From NCBI GenBank assembly GCA_947628685.1, contig CANRAT010000048.1, positions 1 to 11,694 of the forward strand: a stretch of 11,694 nucleotides of DNA, given 5' to 3'. The notes beneath the pieces are model-generated. The model ran no database searches, was not told the DNA's origin, and was given only the letters and a program-made list of their open reading frames with translations. This document shows, one piece after another, positions 1-6,123 of this stretch (position 1 is its first letter; every line of letters begins with the position of its first letter). This DNA comes from an uncultured Bacilli bacterium (GTDB taxonomy: Bacteria; Bacillota_I; Bacilli_A; RF39; UBA660). The position numbers and the translations under genes were made by a program.

Positions 1-76
1 ATCCCATACTGGAATTTGATGTAAGACTAAATTCTACATTAATATATTGAAACTGGAATTTACTTTTTCATTTCAC

Positions 77-103
77 GAGTTGTAAAAAACTCTTTTTCTT
101 TTT
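77..103 (+). terminator. Weak putative intrinsic terminator upstream of the hydrolase promoter
   Basis: A 5-bp stem (GAGTT at 77-81 with AACTC at 88-92) is followed by a T-rich tract (TTTTTCTTTTT). It would end transcription arriving from a plus-strand gene left of the window. The stem is short, so this is only a plausible call. Confidence 0.35.
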
Positions 104-111
104 CAAAACTC

Positions 112-141
112 TTTACATATTCCAATTTAAAATGATATAAT
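112..141 (+). promoter_or_regulatory. Sigma-A-type promoter of the hydrolase gene pair
   Basis: TTTACA at 112-117 (5 of 6 to TTGACA), an 18-base spacer and a perfect TATAAT at 136-141. TG at 133-134 plus one base makes an extended -10. Transcription would start close to 148, about 25 bases before the ATG at 173. A second TATAAT at 151-156 has no matching -35. Confidence 0.7.
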
Positions 142-172
142 TTAGTTAGATATAATCTTGGGGGAGGTAAAT

Positions 173-886
173 ATGTTGTTTAGAAAAGCTATATTGATAA
201 TACATGGCTTTGCAGGTGGTACATATGATGAAGAAGATTTAGCAAACTATTTAGAGTTAAATAAGAATTTTGATGTGTTTCAATTCACACTACCAGGTCA
301 TGATAGAAATTTAAGCAAAGCAAAATATAAAGATTGGATTAACTCTAGTGAAGATAAACTAAAGTGGTTGATCAAAGAAGGGTATAAAAATATATATTTA
401 ATAGGCCATAGCATGGGTGGAGTAATTGCGTGTTATTTAGCTAAATATAATGAGGTTAAAAAAATAGTATTAGCCGCTCCAGCATTTCAATATTTAGATG
501 TAAAAAATGATGATCTAAATATTACAAATTCATTTAAAATTACTCCTAAAATTATGGAAACATATGGAAAAGATGAAATTATTTCAAGATTTTTAAAACT
601 AAATATGAGCACATTAAAAGAATTTATGACTCTTGTAAAAGAATATTATAAATCTCCAAGTGATATAACTTGTCCTATACTAATAATACAAGGTAAAAAT
701 GATAATTTAGTTCCACTTACATCCTCTAGTTACGTATATAATTCAGTAAAATCAAATATAAAAAAATTAGTGTATGTTGAAGGTGTTACACACGATGTAT
801 TTAGATCAAAGAGAAATGATGAGATATTTGAATTAGTAGAACAGTTTTTTAGTCATGGATTAAAAGGAGGAATATATACAATATGA
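173..886 (+). CDS. Alpha/beta hydrolase (carboxylesterase / monoacylglycerol lipase-like)
   Basis: A 237-residue cytoplasmic serine hydrolase. Visible landmarks are the oxyanion-side HGFAGG (residues 11-16), the nucleophile elbow GHSMGG with Ser80, the acid Asp177 in QGKNDNLVP, and His207 in EGVTHDVF, which gives a complete Ser-Asp-His triad in the usual order. Length and motifs resemble small esterases of the Est30/YvaK or monoacylglycerol lipase type, so an ester or lipid substrate is likely, but it cannot be named. The ATG at 173 is chosen because GGGGGAGG at 160-167 lies just before it; the longer reading from a TTG at 158 would contain this Shine-Dalgarno sequence. No signal peptide is seen. 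The stop TGA overlaps the ATG of the next small gene (ATGA), suggesting translational coupling. Confidence 0.88.
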   Translation: MLFRKAILIIHGFAGGTYDEEDLANYLELNKNFDVFQFTLPGHDRNLSKAKYKDWINSSEDKLKWLIKEGYKNIYLIGHSMGGVIACYLAKYNEVKKIVLAAPAFQYLDVKNDDLNITNSFKITPKIMETYGKDEIISRFLKLNMSTLKEFMTLVKEYYKSPSDITCPILIIQGKNDNLVPLTSSSYVYNSVKSNIKKLVYVEGVTHDVFRSKRNDEIFELVEQFFSHGLKGGIYTI

Positions 887-1062
887 TGACAGAAGAAGAA
901 TCAAGAAAAGCACTTTTTGAATTAAACAAAGAATATATGAATCACACTGCTAAGGAGAGAGTTGAATTATATCAACAATATCAAGAGAAAAGAGGAATAA
1001 TAAGAAAAGCATTAATTAATGCAATGATACAGAAAAAGTTGGAGGAAAATAAGCAAAAATAA
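883..1062 (+). CDS. Small charged protein of unknown function, coupled to the hydrolase
   Basis: A 59-residue protein, roughly MMTEEESRKALFELNKEYMN... to ...KLEENKQK. It is rich in Glu, Lys and Gln with no membrane segment, and most of it should be alpha-helical, possibly two helices split near residues 20-24. The ATG at 883 overlaps the hydrolase stop (ATGA) and is preceded by AAAGGAGG at 863-870, spacing 12, slightly long; the ATG at 886 is an alternative start. I do not recognise the family. It does not fit the UPF0291/YnzC consensus, the first small-protein family one might think of. The strong ribosome site, coupling and terminator directly after it support a real gene. A role linked to the hydrolase is only inferred from position. 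Confidence 0.72.
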   Translation: MMTEEESRKALFELNKEYMNHTAKERVELYQQYQEKRGIIRKALINAMIQKKLEENKQK

Positions 1063-1093
1063 AACAAAATGTTTACTTTGTTTTATTTTTTTT
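1055..1093 (+). terminator. Intrinsic terminator after the hydrolase pair
   Basis: A perfect 14-bp AT-rich stem (1055-1068 with 1077-1090) has an 8-base loop and runs into a T tract to 1093. It begins inside the last codons of the 59-residue protein gene. The loop and right arm also hold the -35 of the next promoter. Confidence 0.75.
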
Positions 1094-1100
1094 GTATAAT
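1072..1100 (+). promoter_or_regulatory. Promoter of the tandem secreted-protein pair
   Basis: TTTACT at 1072-1077 (4 of 6), a 17-base spacer and TATAAT at 1095-1100. The -35 sits inside the preceding terminator hairpin, so the two signals share DNA. The start codon at 1122 is 21 bases downstream of the -10. Confidence 0.6.
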
Positions 1101-1121
1101 TAACTTAGGTAAGGTGTTTAC

Positions 1122-2108
1122 ATGAGAAAAATATTAAAATTATTTTGTTTTGTTACAATGTTTTTAATTAGTGTATCAATTGTAGAAGCTGAAGTTTGCA
1201 CATATAAAAGTAAAAATATTTCAAGTGGAGATGATGAATACACTGAATTAGTTATTGGATATAGTGAAGAATCTGGAACCCCTTATGTTGAAAGTTATAC
1301 TGAAGTATTTGGTAGTAAAGAAGAAGATATAAACGGAGATAATGATTTGTATGCGATTACATTGCTTGAAATTAATATTACACAAGAAGATAATGTAGTG
1401 AAATGTCCTGATTCTCTTGCTACTGGATATAGTGTTTTAGGGCCTAATGTTCCAGTGATGTATTATATAGGGAAGAGCGAATCTAATCTTAAAGAGTATA
1501 ACTCTCATATTTCCCATATTCAAAGCTTAATTTATACAGGAGATGGAGAAACATTTAATATCGCATGTGAAAATCTAGGCTATTATTCAAAACAATTTGA
1601 TTCTTCAATAGAGGAGTATAAAAAATGTATTGATAATAAAGATAACAGATCATGTATATCTAAAATAGCGCAGGATTTAAGTGAAAAAGAAGAATTGTTA
1701 AAAACTTATTGTAAAGCAATAGAATCGACATATAATTACGCTGTTCCTTCAGAAAAATCATGCATCACTGAATGTTTAGAAAAACAAAAAGAAATGTATG
1801 AGCAAAAAAAGGATGCAGGAATATTAGGATCGAATACAGGTGATTGTGGATTTTCTGAAAGACTATTAGTATGGATAAGAAATATACTAAGATGGATGAA
1901 ATATATATTACCTGTTGTGGTAATAATACTTGGAATAATAGATTTTATTAAAGCAATAGGAGCAGATAAAGATGATGAGATGAAAAAGGCACAAGGTAGA
2001 TTTGTAAAAAGATTAATTGCTGCCGCACTTGCATTCTTATTACCACTAATAATTGAATTTATTTTAGGATTAATGGGATTTGGATATGACTCTTGTAGTC
2101 TATTCTAA
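1122..2108 (+). CDS. Exported cysteine-rich protein with TrbC/VirB2-like C-terminal two-helix membrane domain (copy 1)
   Basis: A 328-residue protein. Residues 1-24 form a signal peptide (K/R-containing start, hydrophobic core LFCFVTMFLISVSI, cleavage likely after VEA). An extracytoplasmic domain of about 225 residues follows and carries most of ten cysteines. Then come an amphipathic stretch (RLLVWIRNILRW, 247-258), membrane helix 1 (about 261-280), a short basic loop (KDDEMKKAQGRFVKR) and membrane helix 2 (about 297-319), ending DSCSLF. Two hydrophobic helices joined by a K/R loop behind a signal peptide is the layout of TrbC/VirB2-type pilin domains; a large N-terminal ectodomain is not typical of those pilins, so function is unknown. 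Start at 1122 follows AAGGTG. The paralogue starts 47 bases downstream and shares 183 of the last 189 residues. Confidence 0.8.
   Translation: MRKILKLFCFVTMFLISVSIVEAEVCTYKSKNISSGDDEYTELVIGYSEESGTPYVESYTEVFGSKEEDINGDNDLYAITLLEINITQEDNVVKCPDSLATGYSVLGPNVPVMYYIGKSESNLKEYNSHISHIQSLIYTGDGETFNIACENLGYYSKQFDSSIEEYKKCIDNKDNRSCISKIAQDLSEKEELLKTYCKAIESTYNYAVPSEKSCITECLEKQKEMYEQKKDAGILGSNTGDCGFSERLLVWIRNILRWMKYILPVVVIILGIIDFIKAIGADKDDEMKKAQGRFVKRLIAAALAFLLPLIIEFILGLMGFGYDSCSLF
1539..2108 (+). repeat. Long direct repeat, copy 1 (3' half of first paralogue)
   Basis: 570 bases that recur at 2540-3109 with about 13 base differences by eye, near 98% identity. The 5' parts of the two genes are far more diverged, so the repeat boundary falls inside the coding sequence near the codons for GDGETF. 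Confidence 0.85.
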
Positions 2109-2155
2109 AAAAATTAAATTTGTAGTATTTATTAAAAATGAATAGAGGTGTATGA

Positions 2156-3109
2156 ATGCAAAAAATACTAAAGTTGTTTTGTTTCATTACAATATTTTTT
2201 ATTAGTGTATCAATGGTAGAAGCTAAAGTTTGCCCATATGAGAGTGAAGATGGCATATATAAAGCGACTATTGCGTATAACGAAAACTCAGGAACTGTTT
2301 CTTTAGAAAGTTTCAGTTATTCTGGTGCGGAAATAGACACAGATAGTAATCGTGTCGAGTTAATTGAAATTAATATTACACAAGAAGATAATATTCTTAA
2401 ATGTCCTGATTCCATTGCAGCGGGTTGGCGACTTTTAAGTGCTTCGTCTATGACAGATAAATTTTATATAGGAAAAAGCAAATCCAATTTGACAGAGTAT
2501 GATTCTAATATTTCCGCAATTAGAAGTCTAATTTATCTGGGAGATGGAGAAACATTTAATATCGCATGTGAAAATCTAGGCTATTATTCAAAACAATTTG
2601 ATTCTTCAATAGATGAGTATAAAAAATGTATTGATAATAAAGATAACAGATCATGTATATCTAAAATAGCGCAAGATTTAAGTGAAAAAGAAGAATTGGT
2701 AAAAACTTATTGTAAAGCAATAGAATCGACATATAATTACGCTGTTCTTTCAGAAAAATCATGCATCACTGAATGTTTAGAAAAACAAAAAGAAATGTAT
2801 GAGCAAAAAAAGGATGCAGGAATAATAGGATCGAATACAGGCGATTGTGGCTTTTCTGAAAGACTATTAGTATGGATAAGAAACATACTAAGATGGATGA
2901 AATATATATTACCTGTTGTAGTAATAATACTTGGAATAATAGATTTTATTAAAGCAATAGGATCAGATAAAGATGATGAGATGAAAAAGGCACAAGGTAG
3001 ATTTATTAAAAGATTAATTGCTGCCGCACTTGCATTCTTATTACCACTAATAATTGAATTTATTTTAGGATTAATGGGATTTGGATATGACTCTTGTAGT
3101 TTATTCTAA
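2156..3109 (+). CDS. Exported cysteine-rich protein with TrbC/VirB2-like C-terminal two-helix membrane domain (copy 2)
   Basis: A 317-residue paralogue of the preceding gene with the same order of parts: signal peptide (cleavage likely after MVEA near residue 24), cysteine-containing ectodomain, amphipathic segment, two membrane helices (about 250-269 and 286-308) around a basic loop, and the same DSCSLF tail. Residues 25 to about 128 differ strongly from copy 1 apart from islands such as EINITQEDN, KCPDS and YIGKS, and this part is 11 residues shorter. From GDGETFNIAC onward only six residues differ. AGAGGTG at 2144-2150 sets the start. No terminator separates the copies, so they are probably co-transcribed. 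An envelope-exposed, membrane-anchored product is expected; its partner or substrate cannot be read from the sequence. Confidence 0.8.
   Translation: MQKILKLFCFITIFFISVSMVEAKVCPYESEDGIYKATIAYNENSGTVSLESFSYSGAEIDTDSNRVELIEINITQEDNILKCPDSIAAGWRLLSASSMTDKFYIGKSKSNLTEYDSNISAIRSLIYLGDGETFNIACENLGYYSKQFDSSIDEYKKCIDNKDNRSCISKIAQDLSEKEELVKTYCKAIESTYNYAVLSEKSCITECLEKQKEMYEQKKDAGIIGSNTGDCGFSERLLVWIRNILRWMKYILPVVVIILGIIDFIKAIGSDKDDEMKKAQGRFIKRLIAAALAFLLPLIIEFILGLMGFGYDSCSLF
2540..3109 (+). repeat. Long direct repeat, copy 2 (3' half of second paralogue)
   Basis: The partner of 1539-2108. Unequal crossing-over between the copies would delete about 1 kb and leave a single in-frame gene; gene conversion would explain why only this half stays uniform. 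Confidence 0.85.
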
Positions 3110-3139
3110 TCCTTTTTTTCATAAATTTTAAAAAAACTC

Positions 3140-3168
3140 TTGAAACAATTATATAAAATAATTATAAT
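3140..3168 (+). promoter_or_regulatory. Promoter of the queA-peptidase-miaA operon
   Basis: TTGAAA at 3140-3145, a 17-base spacer and a perfect TATAAT at 3163-3168, 23 bases before the chosen queA start at 3191. An open frame extends upstream to a TTG at 3140, but that TTG is the -35 box itself, which argues against the longer start. Confidence 0.75.
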
Positions 3169-3190
3169 GTATAAGTATGGAGTTGATTTA

Positions 3191-4213
3191 ATGAAAACAG
3201 ATGATTTTGACTTTTATCTACCAGAAAATCTAATTGCTCAAACACCTCTTTTAAAACGTGATTCATCTAAACTTTTAGTACTTGATAAAAAAACTGGTGA
3301 TTTAAAGCACGAACATTTTACAGATATAATTAATTATTTAAATAAAGGAGATGTACTTGTATTAAATGATACTAAAGTAATGCCTGCTCGTATTATAGGA
3401 GTAAAAGAAGAAACAAGTGCGGTTATCGAACTTTTAATGTTAAAAGAAATAGAAAAAGATACTTGGGAGGTATTATCACGCCCTGCAAAAAGAATTAAAG
3501 TAGGAACGATAGTTAACTTTTCAGATAAATTAAAAGCAGAATGTACTATGGTAAAAGAAGATGGTATAAGAGTATTTAAATTTATATATAGTGGTATATT
3601 CTATGAAATATTAGACGAATTAGGAGAAATGCCACTTCCACCTTATATACACGAAAAATTAGAAGATAAAGATAGATATCAAACGGTGTATGCTAAAAAT
3701 ATAGGAAGTGCAGCCGCTCCAACAGCAGGTCTTCACTTTACTAAAGAGTTACTTAAAAAAATAAAACAAAAAGGCGTTGAAATACAGTATATAACGCTCC
3801 ATGTAGGACTTGGAACATTTAGACCTGTAAATGTAATAGATGTAACGAGTCATAAAATGCATAGTGAGTTTTATAGTATGAGTCTTAAGACTGCAGAAGT
3901 ATTAAATAAAGCAAAAAAATTAGGTAATAAAATTATTAGTGTTGGAACTACAACAACTAGAACACTTGAAACTATTATGAATCTATATGGTGAATTTAAA
4001 GAATGTAGTGGGTGGACAGACATATTTATTTATCCTGGATATAAATTCAAGGCAATAGATTCATTAATAACTAATTTTCACTTGCCTAAAAGTACTCTTA
4101 TAATGTTAGTTAGTGCTTTAGCGGGAAAAGATAATATATTAAATGCTTATAAAATAGCAGTAGAAAATGAATATAGATTCTTCTCATTTGGAGATAGTAT
4201 GTTTATAAAGTAG
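3191..4213 (+). CDS. queA: S-adenosylmethionine:tRNA ribosyltransferase-isomerase QueA
   Basis: A 340-residue cytoplasmic enzyme that transfers and isomerises the ribosyl part of S-adenosylmethionine onto 7-aminomethyl-7-deazaguanine in tRNA, forming epoxyqueuosine at the wobble base of GUN anticodons. The whole family signature is present: N-terminal FYLPENLIAQTPL, NDTKVMPARI (59-68), MPLPPYI, IGSAAAPTAGLHFT (171-184), HVGLGTFRPV (204-213), HKMHSE, VGTTTTRTLE (251-260), and the C-terminal YPGYKF, ITNFHLPKSTL and FSFGDSM. Length is normal. The ATG at 3191, preceded by GGAG, gives the conserved MKTDDFDFYLP start; the in-frame extension upstream lies in the promoter. First gene of an operon with the peptidase (7-base gap) and miaA, so two anticodon-loop modification enzymes are co-expressed. 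No other queuosine-pathway gene is in the window. Confidence 0.97.
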   Translation: MKTDDFDFYLPENLIAQTPLLKRDSSKLLVLDKKTGDLKHEHFTDIINYLNKGDVLVLNDTKVMPARIIGVKEETSAVIELLMLKEIEKDTWEVLSRPAKRIKVGTIVNFSDKLKAECTMVKEDGIRVFKFIYSGIFYEILDELGEMPLPPYIHEKLEDKDRYQTVYAKNIGSAAAPTAGLHFTKELLKKIKQKGVEIQYITLHVGLGTFRPVNVIDVTSHKMHSEFYSMSLKTAEVLNKAKKLGNKIISVGTTTTRTLETIMNLYGEFKECSGWTDIFIYPGYKFKAIDSLITNFHLPKSTLIMLVSALAGKDNILNAYKIAVENEYRFFSFGDSMFIK

Positions 4214-4220
4214 GTATCGT

Positions 4221-5243
4221 ATGAAAACATTTAAATTATTAAATAAATTAAATATAACAAGATATTTGAAAGAAATAAAAAGTATAGATTCTAATTTTAC
4301 TGAATTATTTTATCCAAGCGCTGTGGTGGCGATAGATGCTTTATATAAATTTAATGGCGTTTTTTCTGATGATCAAGATATAATTTATGACAGTTTAGAT
4401 ATTAATGAAACAATTAAATTAGTAAAAGAATTTCTCCTAGATTTCGATAGTTTATACTTAAAAGAATTTAATGAACTATTAAATTATGGAATAATTGATA
4501 TATTTGATATAAAAGATGTAAAAAAATCAAAAAAAAGACTACCATATTCTATATGTATAGAAGAAGAACGCAGAATAAATATACCAATTAATAACAATAT
4601 AGATGATGGAGCAAATATAGTTCATGAATTCTCACATTTTATAAATGCAGGAAAAGAATCATTAGTTAGATCAACATTTACTGAAACTATTTCATTTTAT
4701 ATGGAACTTAGATATTATTTGTTTTTAAGTAAAAAGGGCTATAGTATAAATAACTTAAATAAAAGGGTATATTCAATTTTAGAGAGTGCTATAAACGATT
4801 CAAGTAATAATGTTATATTTCCTGCTATTATATTAGAAGCATATCAAAAATATGGTGATGTAACTATTGATAGTATTAAATCTATTGATAAATATAAAAT
4901 AATTAGTGATGGTAATATTAAAGATTTAATTAAATTTAGCGAAAGTAAAAATGCAAGTCAAGATATATATGATTATGAAAATAGTTTAAGTTATTTACTT
5001 GGAAGTATAATAGCTATTAATCTAATAAAAAATCCAAAAGCAAACGATGAAAAAATTAGATATTTAAATGTTTCATTTAATCAATTATCGATTGATAAGG
5101 CGTTTGATATAATTGGATTTGATATAAATGATCCAGATAAATTCATTGATAATTGTTATGATGCTTTAAATATAGAAGGTGATATATTTGATAATAGTGA
5201 TAGTAGGTCCTACAGGCGTAGGAAAAACAAAATTAAGTATTGA
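4221..5243 (+). CDS. Divergent M3 (oligoendopeptidase F)-like zinc metallopeptidase
   Basis: A 340-residue protein with no signal peptide or membrane segment. The zinc-peptidase motif HEFSH is at 135-139 (His135, Glu136, His139), followed by TETISFYME, where Glu155 and Glu162 are seven apart as in the helix of M3 peptidases (pattern E-x6-E, with the first Glu as third zinc ligand). Further on, YENSLSYLLGSIIAINL (977-1027 bases into the gene is the approximate location) resembles the tyrosine-rich C-terminal region of that family. This suggests an M3-like gluzincin, probably acting on short peptides in the cytoplasm, but it is much shorter than PepF (about 600 residues) and the gap between HExxH and Glu155 is short, so substrate and even activity are unproven. 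The start follows a weak TAGGT site that overlaps the queA stop. The 3' end overlaps miaA by 56 bases in another frame, giving a basic tail SRSYRRRKNKIKY. Confidence 0.72.
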   Translation: MKTFKLLNKLNITRYLKEIKSIDSNFTELFYPSAVVAIDALYKFNGVFSDDQDIIYDSLDINETIKLVKEFLLDFDSLYLKEFNELLNYGIIDIFDIKDVKKSKKRLPYSICIEEERRINIPINNNIDDGANIVHEFSHFINAGKESLVRSTFTETISFYMELRYYLFLSKKGYSINNLNKRVYSILESAINDSSNNVIFPAIILEAYQKYGDVTIDSIKSIDKYKIISDGNIKDLIKFSESKNASQDIYDYENSLSYLLGSIIAINLIKNPKANDEKIRYLNVSFNQLSIDKAFDIIGFDINDPDKFIDNCYDALNIEGDIFDNSDSRSYRRRKNKIKY

Positions 5244-6063
5244 ACTGGCTAAAAGATTAAATGGCGAAGTTATAAACGCTGATAGTACCCAAGTATATAA
5301 AGGTCTTGATATCGCACTAGCCAAAATAAAAGAAAGCGAAAAAGAAAATATACCTCATCATTTATTCGATATAAAGGATATTACTGAAAATTATACAGTA
5401 TTCGATTATCAAAGTGACTGTAGAAAAAAACTTGATGAAATATTAAGTAAAGGAAAAACTCCAATATTAGTTGGAGGAACAGGACTTTATATTAAAGCCG
5501 CACTTTATGACTATAAATTTGAAGAAGAAAAAAATTTTAACGAATATAACGAGTATACTACTATAGAATTATATGATATGCTAATTAGTATAGATAAAAA
5601 CACTAATATAGATAAAAATAATAGAAAAAGAATAGTAAGAGCCTTGAATTATTATAATAATTCAAATAAATTATTAAGCGATAAAGAAAAAACAAGTAAA
5701 CTTTTATACGATGCAGTATTTATAGGACTTACAACTAAAAGAGAAATATTATATGATAGAATAAATAAAAGAGTAGATGAAATGATTAAAGAGGGTCTAC
5801 TTGATGAGGCTAAAACTTTATATGGTAGTAGCGTAAGAACTAAAGCAGTAATGACTCCAATAGGATATAAAGAATTATTTGAATATTTTAGTGGGAATAT
5901 AACGCTAGATGATGCAATTAATTTAATCAAACAAAGAAGTAGAAGGTATGCTAAAAGACAATATACATGGTTTAATAATCAAATGAATGTTAACTGGTTT
6001 AATGTAGATTTTGATAACTTTGAAAATACTAAAGAGGAAGTATTAAAATTTTTAAATAAGTAA
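5188..6063 (+). CDS. miaA: tRNA dimethylallyltransferase MiaA
   Basis: A 291-residue enzyme that adds a dimethylallyl group from DMAPP to N6 of adenosine 37 in tRNAs reading codons that start with U. Visible are the P-loop GPTGVGKT (7-14), NADSTQVYKG (30-39), the PHHLFDI motif, VFDYQ, the strand-loop PILVGGTGLYIKA, the NRKRIVRAL motif, KAVMTPIGYKE and the terminal KQRSRRYAKRQYTWF. Length is usual for bacteria. The start is set at the TTG at 5188: AGAAGGTG at 5175-5181 lies six bases before it and it yields the canonical MIIVIVGPT beginning. A GTG at 5179, giving three more residues, is possible but falls within the Shine-Dalgarno sequence. The start lies inside the end of the peptidase gene, so translation is probably coupled. 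A terminator overlaps the stop codon. Confidence 0.96.
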   Translation: MIIVIVGPTGVGKTKLSIELAKRLNGEVINADSTQVYKGLDIALAKIKESEKENIPHHLFDIKDITENYTVFDYQSDCRKKLDEILSKGKTPILVGGTGLYIKAALYDYKFEEEKNFNEYNEYTTIELYDMLISIDKNTNIDKNNRKRIVRALNYYNNSNKLLSDKEKTSKLLYDAVFIGLTTKREILYDRINKRVDEMIKEGLLDEAKTLYGSSVRTKAVMTPIGYKELFEYFSGNITLDDAINLIKQRSRRYAKRQYTWFNNQMNVNWFNVDFDNFENTKEEVLKFLNK

Positions 6064-6082
6064 AGAGATTTACTTATTTTTT
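6054..6082 (+). terminator. Intrinsic terminator ending the queA-miaA operon
   Basis: A perfect 11-bp stem (6054-6064 with 6069-6079), a GAGA tetraloop and a T tract to 6082. The left arm includes the miaA stop codon TAA at 6061-6063. The right arm contains the -35 of the next promoter. Confidence 0.85.
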
Positions 6083-6097
6083 GCTTTGTGTTATAAT
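6069..6097 (+). promoter_or_regulatory. Promoter of the CofE-family gene
   Basis: TTTACT at 6069-6074, a 17-base spacer, and TATAAT at 6092-6097 preceded by TG plus one base (extended -10). The -35 lies in the right arm of the miaA terminator, the same arrangement as at 1072-1100. Confidence 0.65.
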
Positions 6098-6123
6098 CTC
6101 ATTGTACACTAAGGAGGTAATAT

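Noticed and set aside
3..50. Short open stretch on the plus strand ending in TGA, reading ...EFDVRLNSTLIY, as the tail of an upstream gene
   Set aside because: Only 15 codons, no recognisable motif and no way to exclude chance; the weak terminator at 77-103 is compatible but not enough.
8..61. Direct repeat ACTGGAATTT at 8-17 and 52-61, and AAAACTCTTT at 86-95 and 105-114
   Set aside because: Ten-base repeats in AT-rich intergenic DNA without further copies or a regular spacing; not a CRISPR or an iteron set.
2059..2256. Minus-strand open frame across the junction of the two paralogues
   Set aside because: Lies opposite two well supported genes, has no ribosome site and shows no recognisable features; a shadow frame.
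3113..3136. TTTTTTT...AAAAAAA inverted repeat after the second paralogue as a terminator
   Set aside because: Pure A/T arms with no following T tract on the plus strand; does not fit an intrinsic terminator.
5652..5930. Minus-strand 92-codon frame inside miaA
   Set aside because: Antisense to conserved miaA sequence; composition is explained by the real gene.
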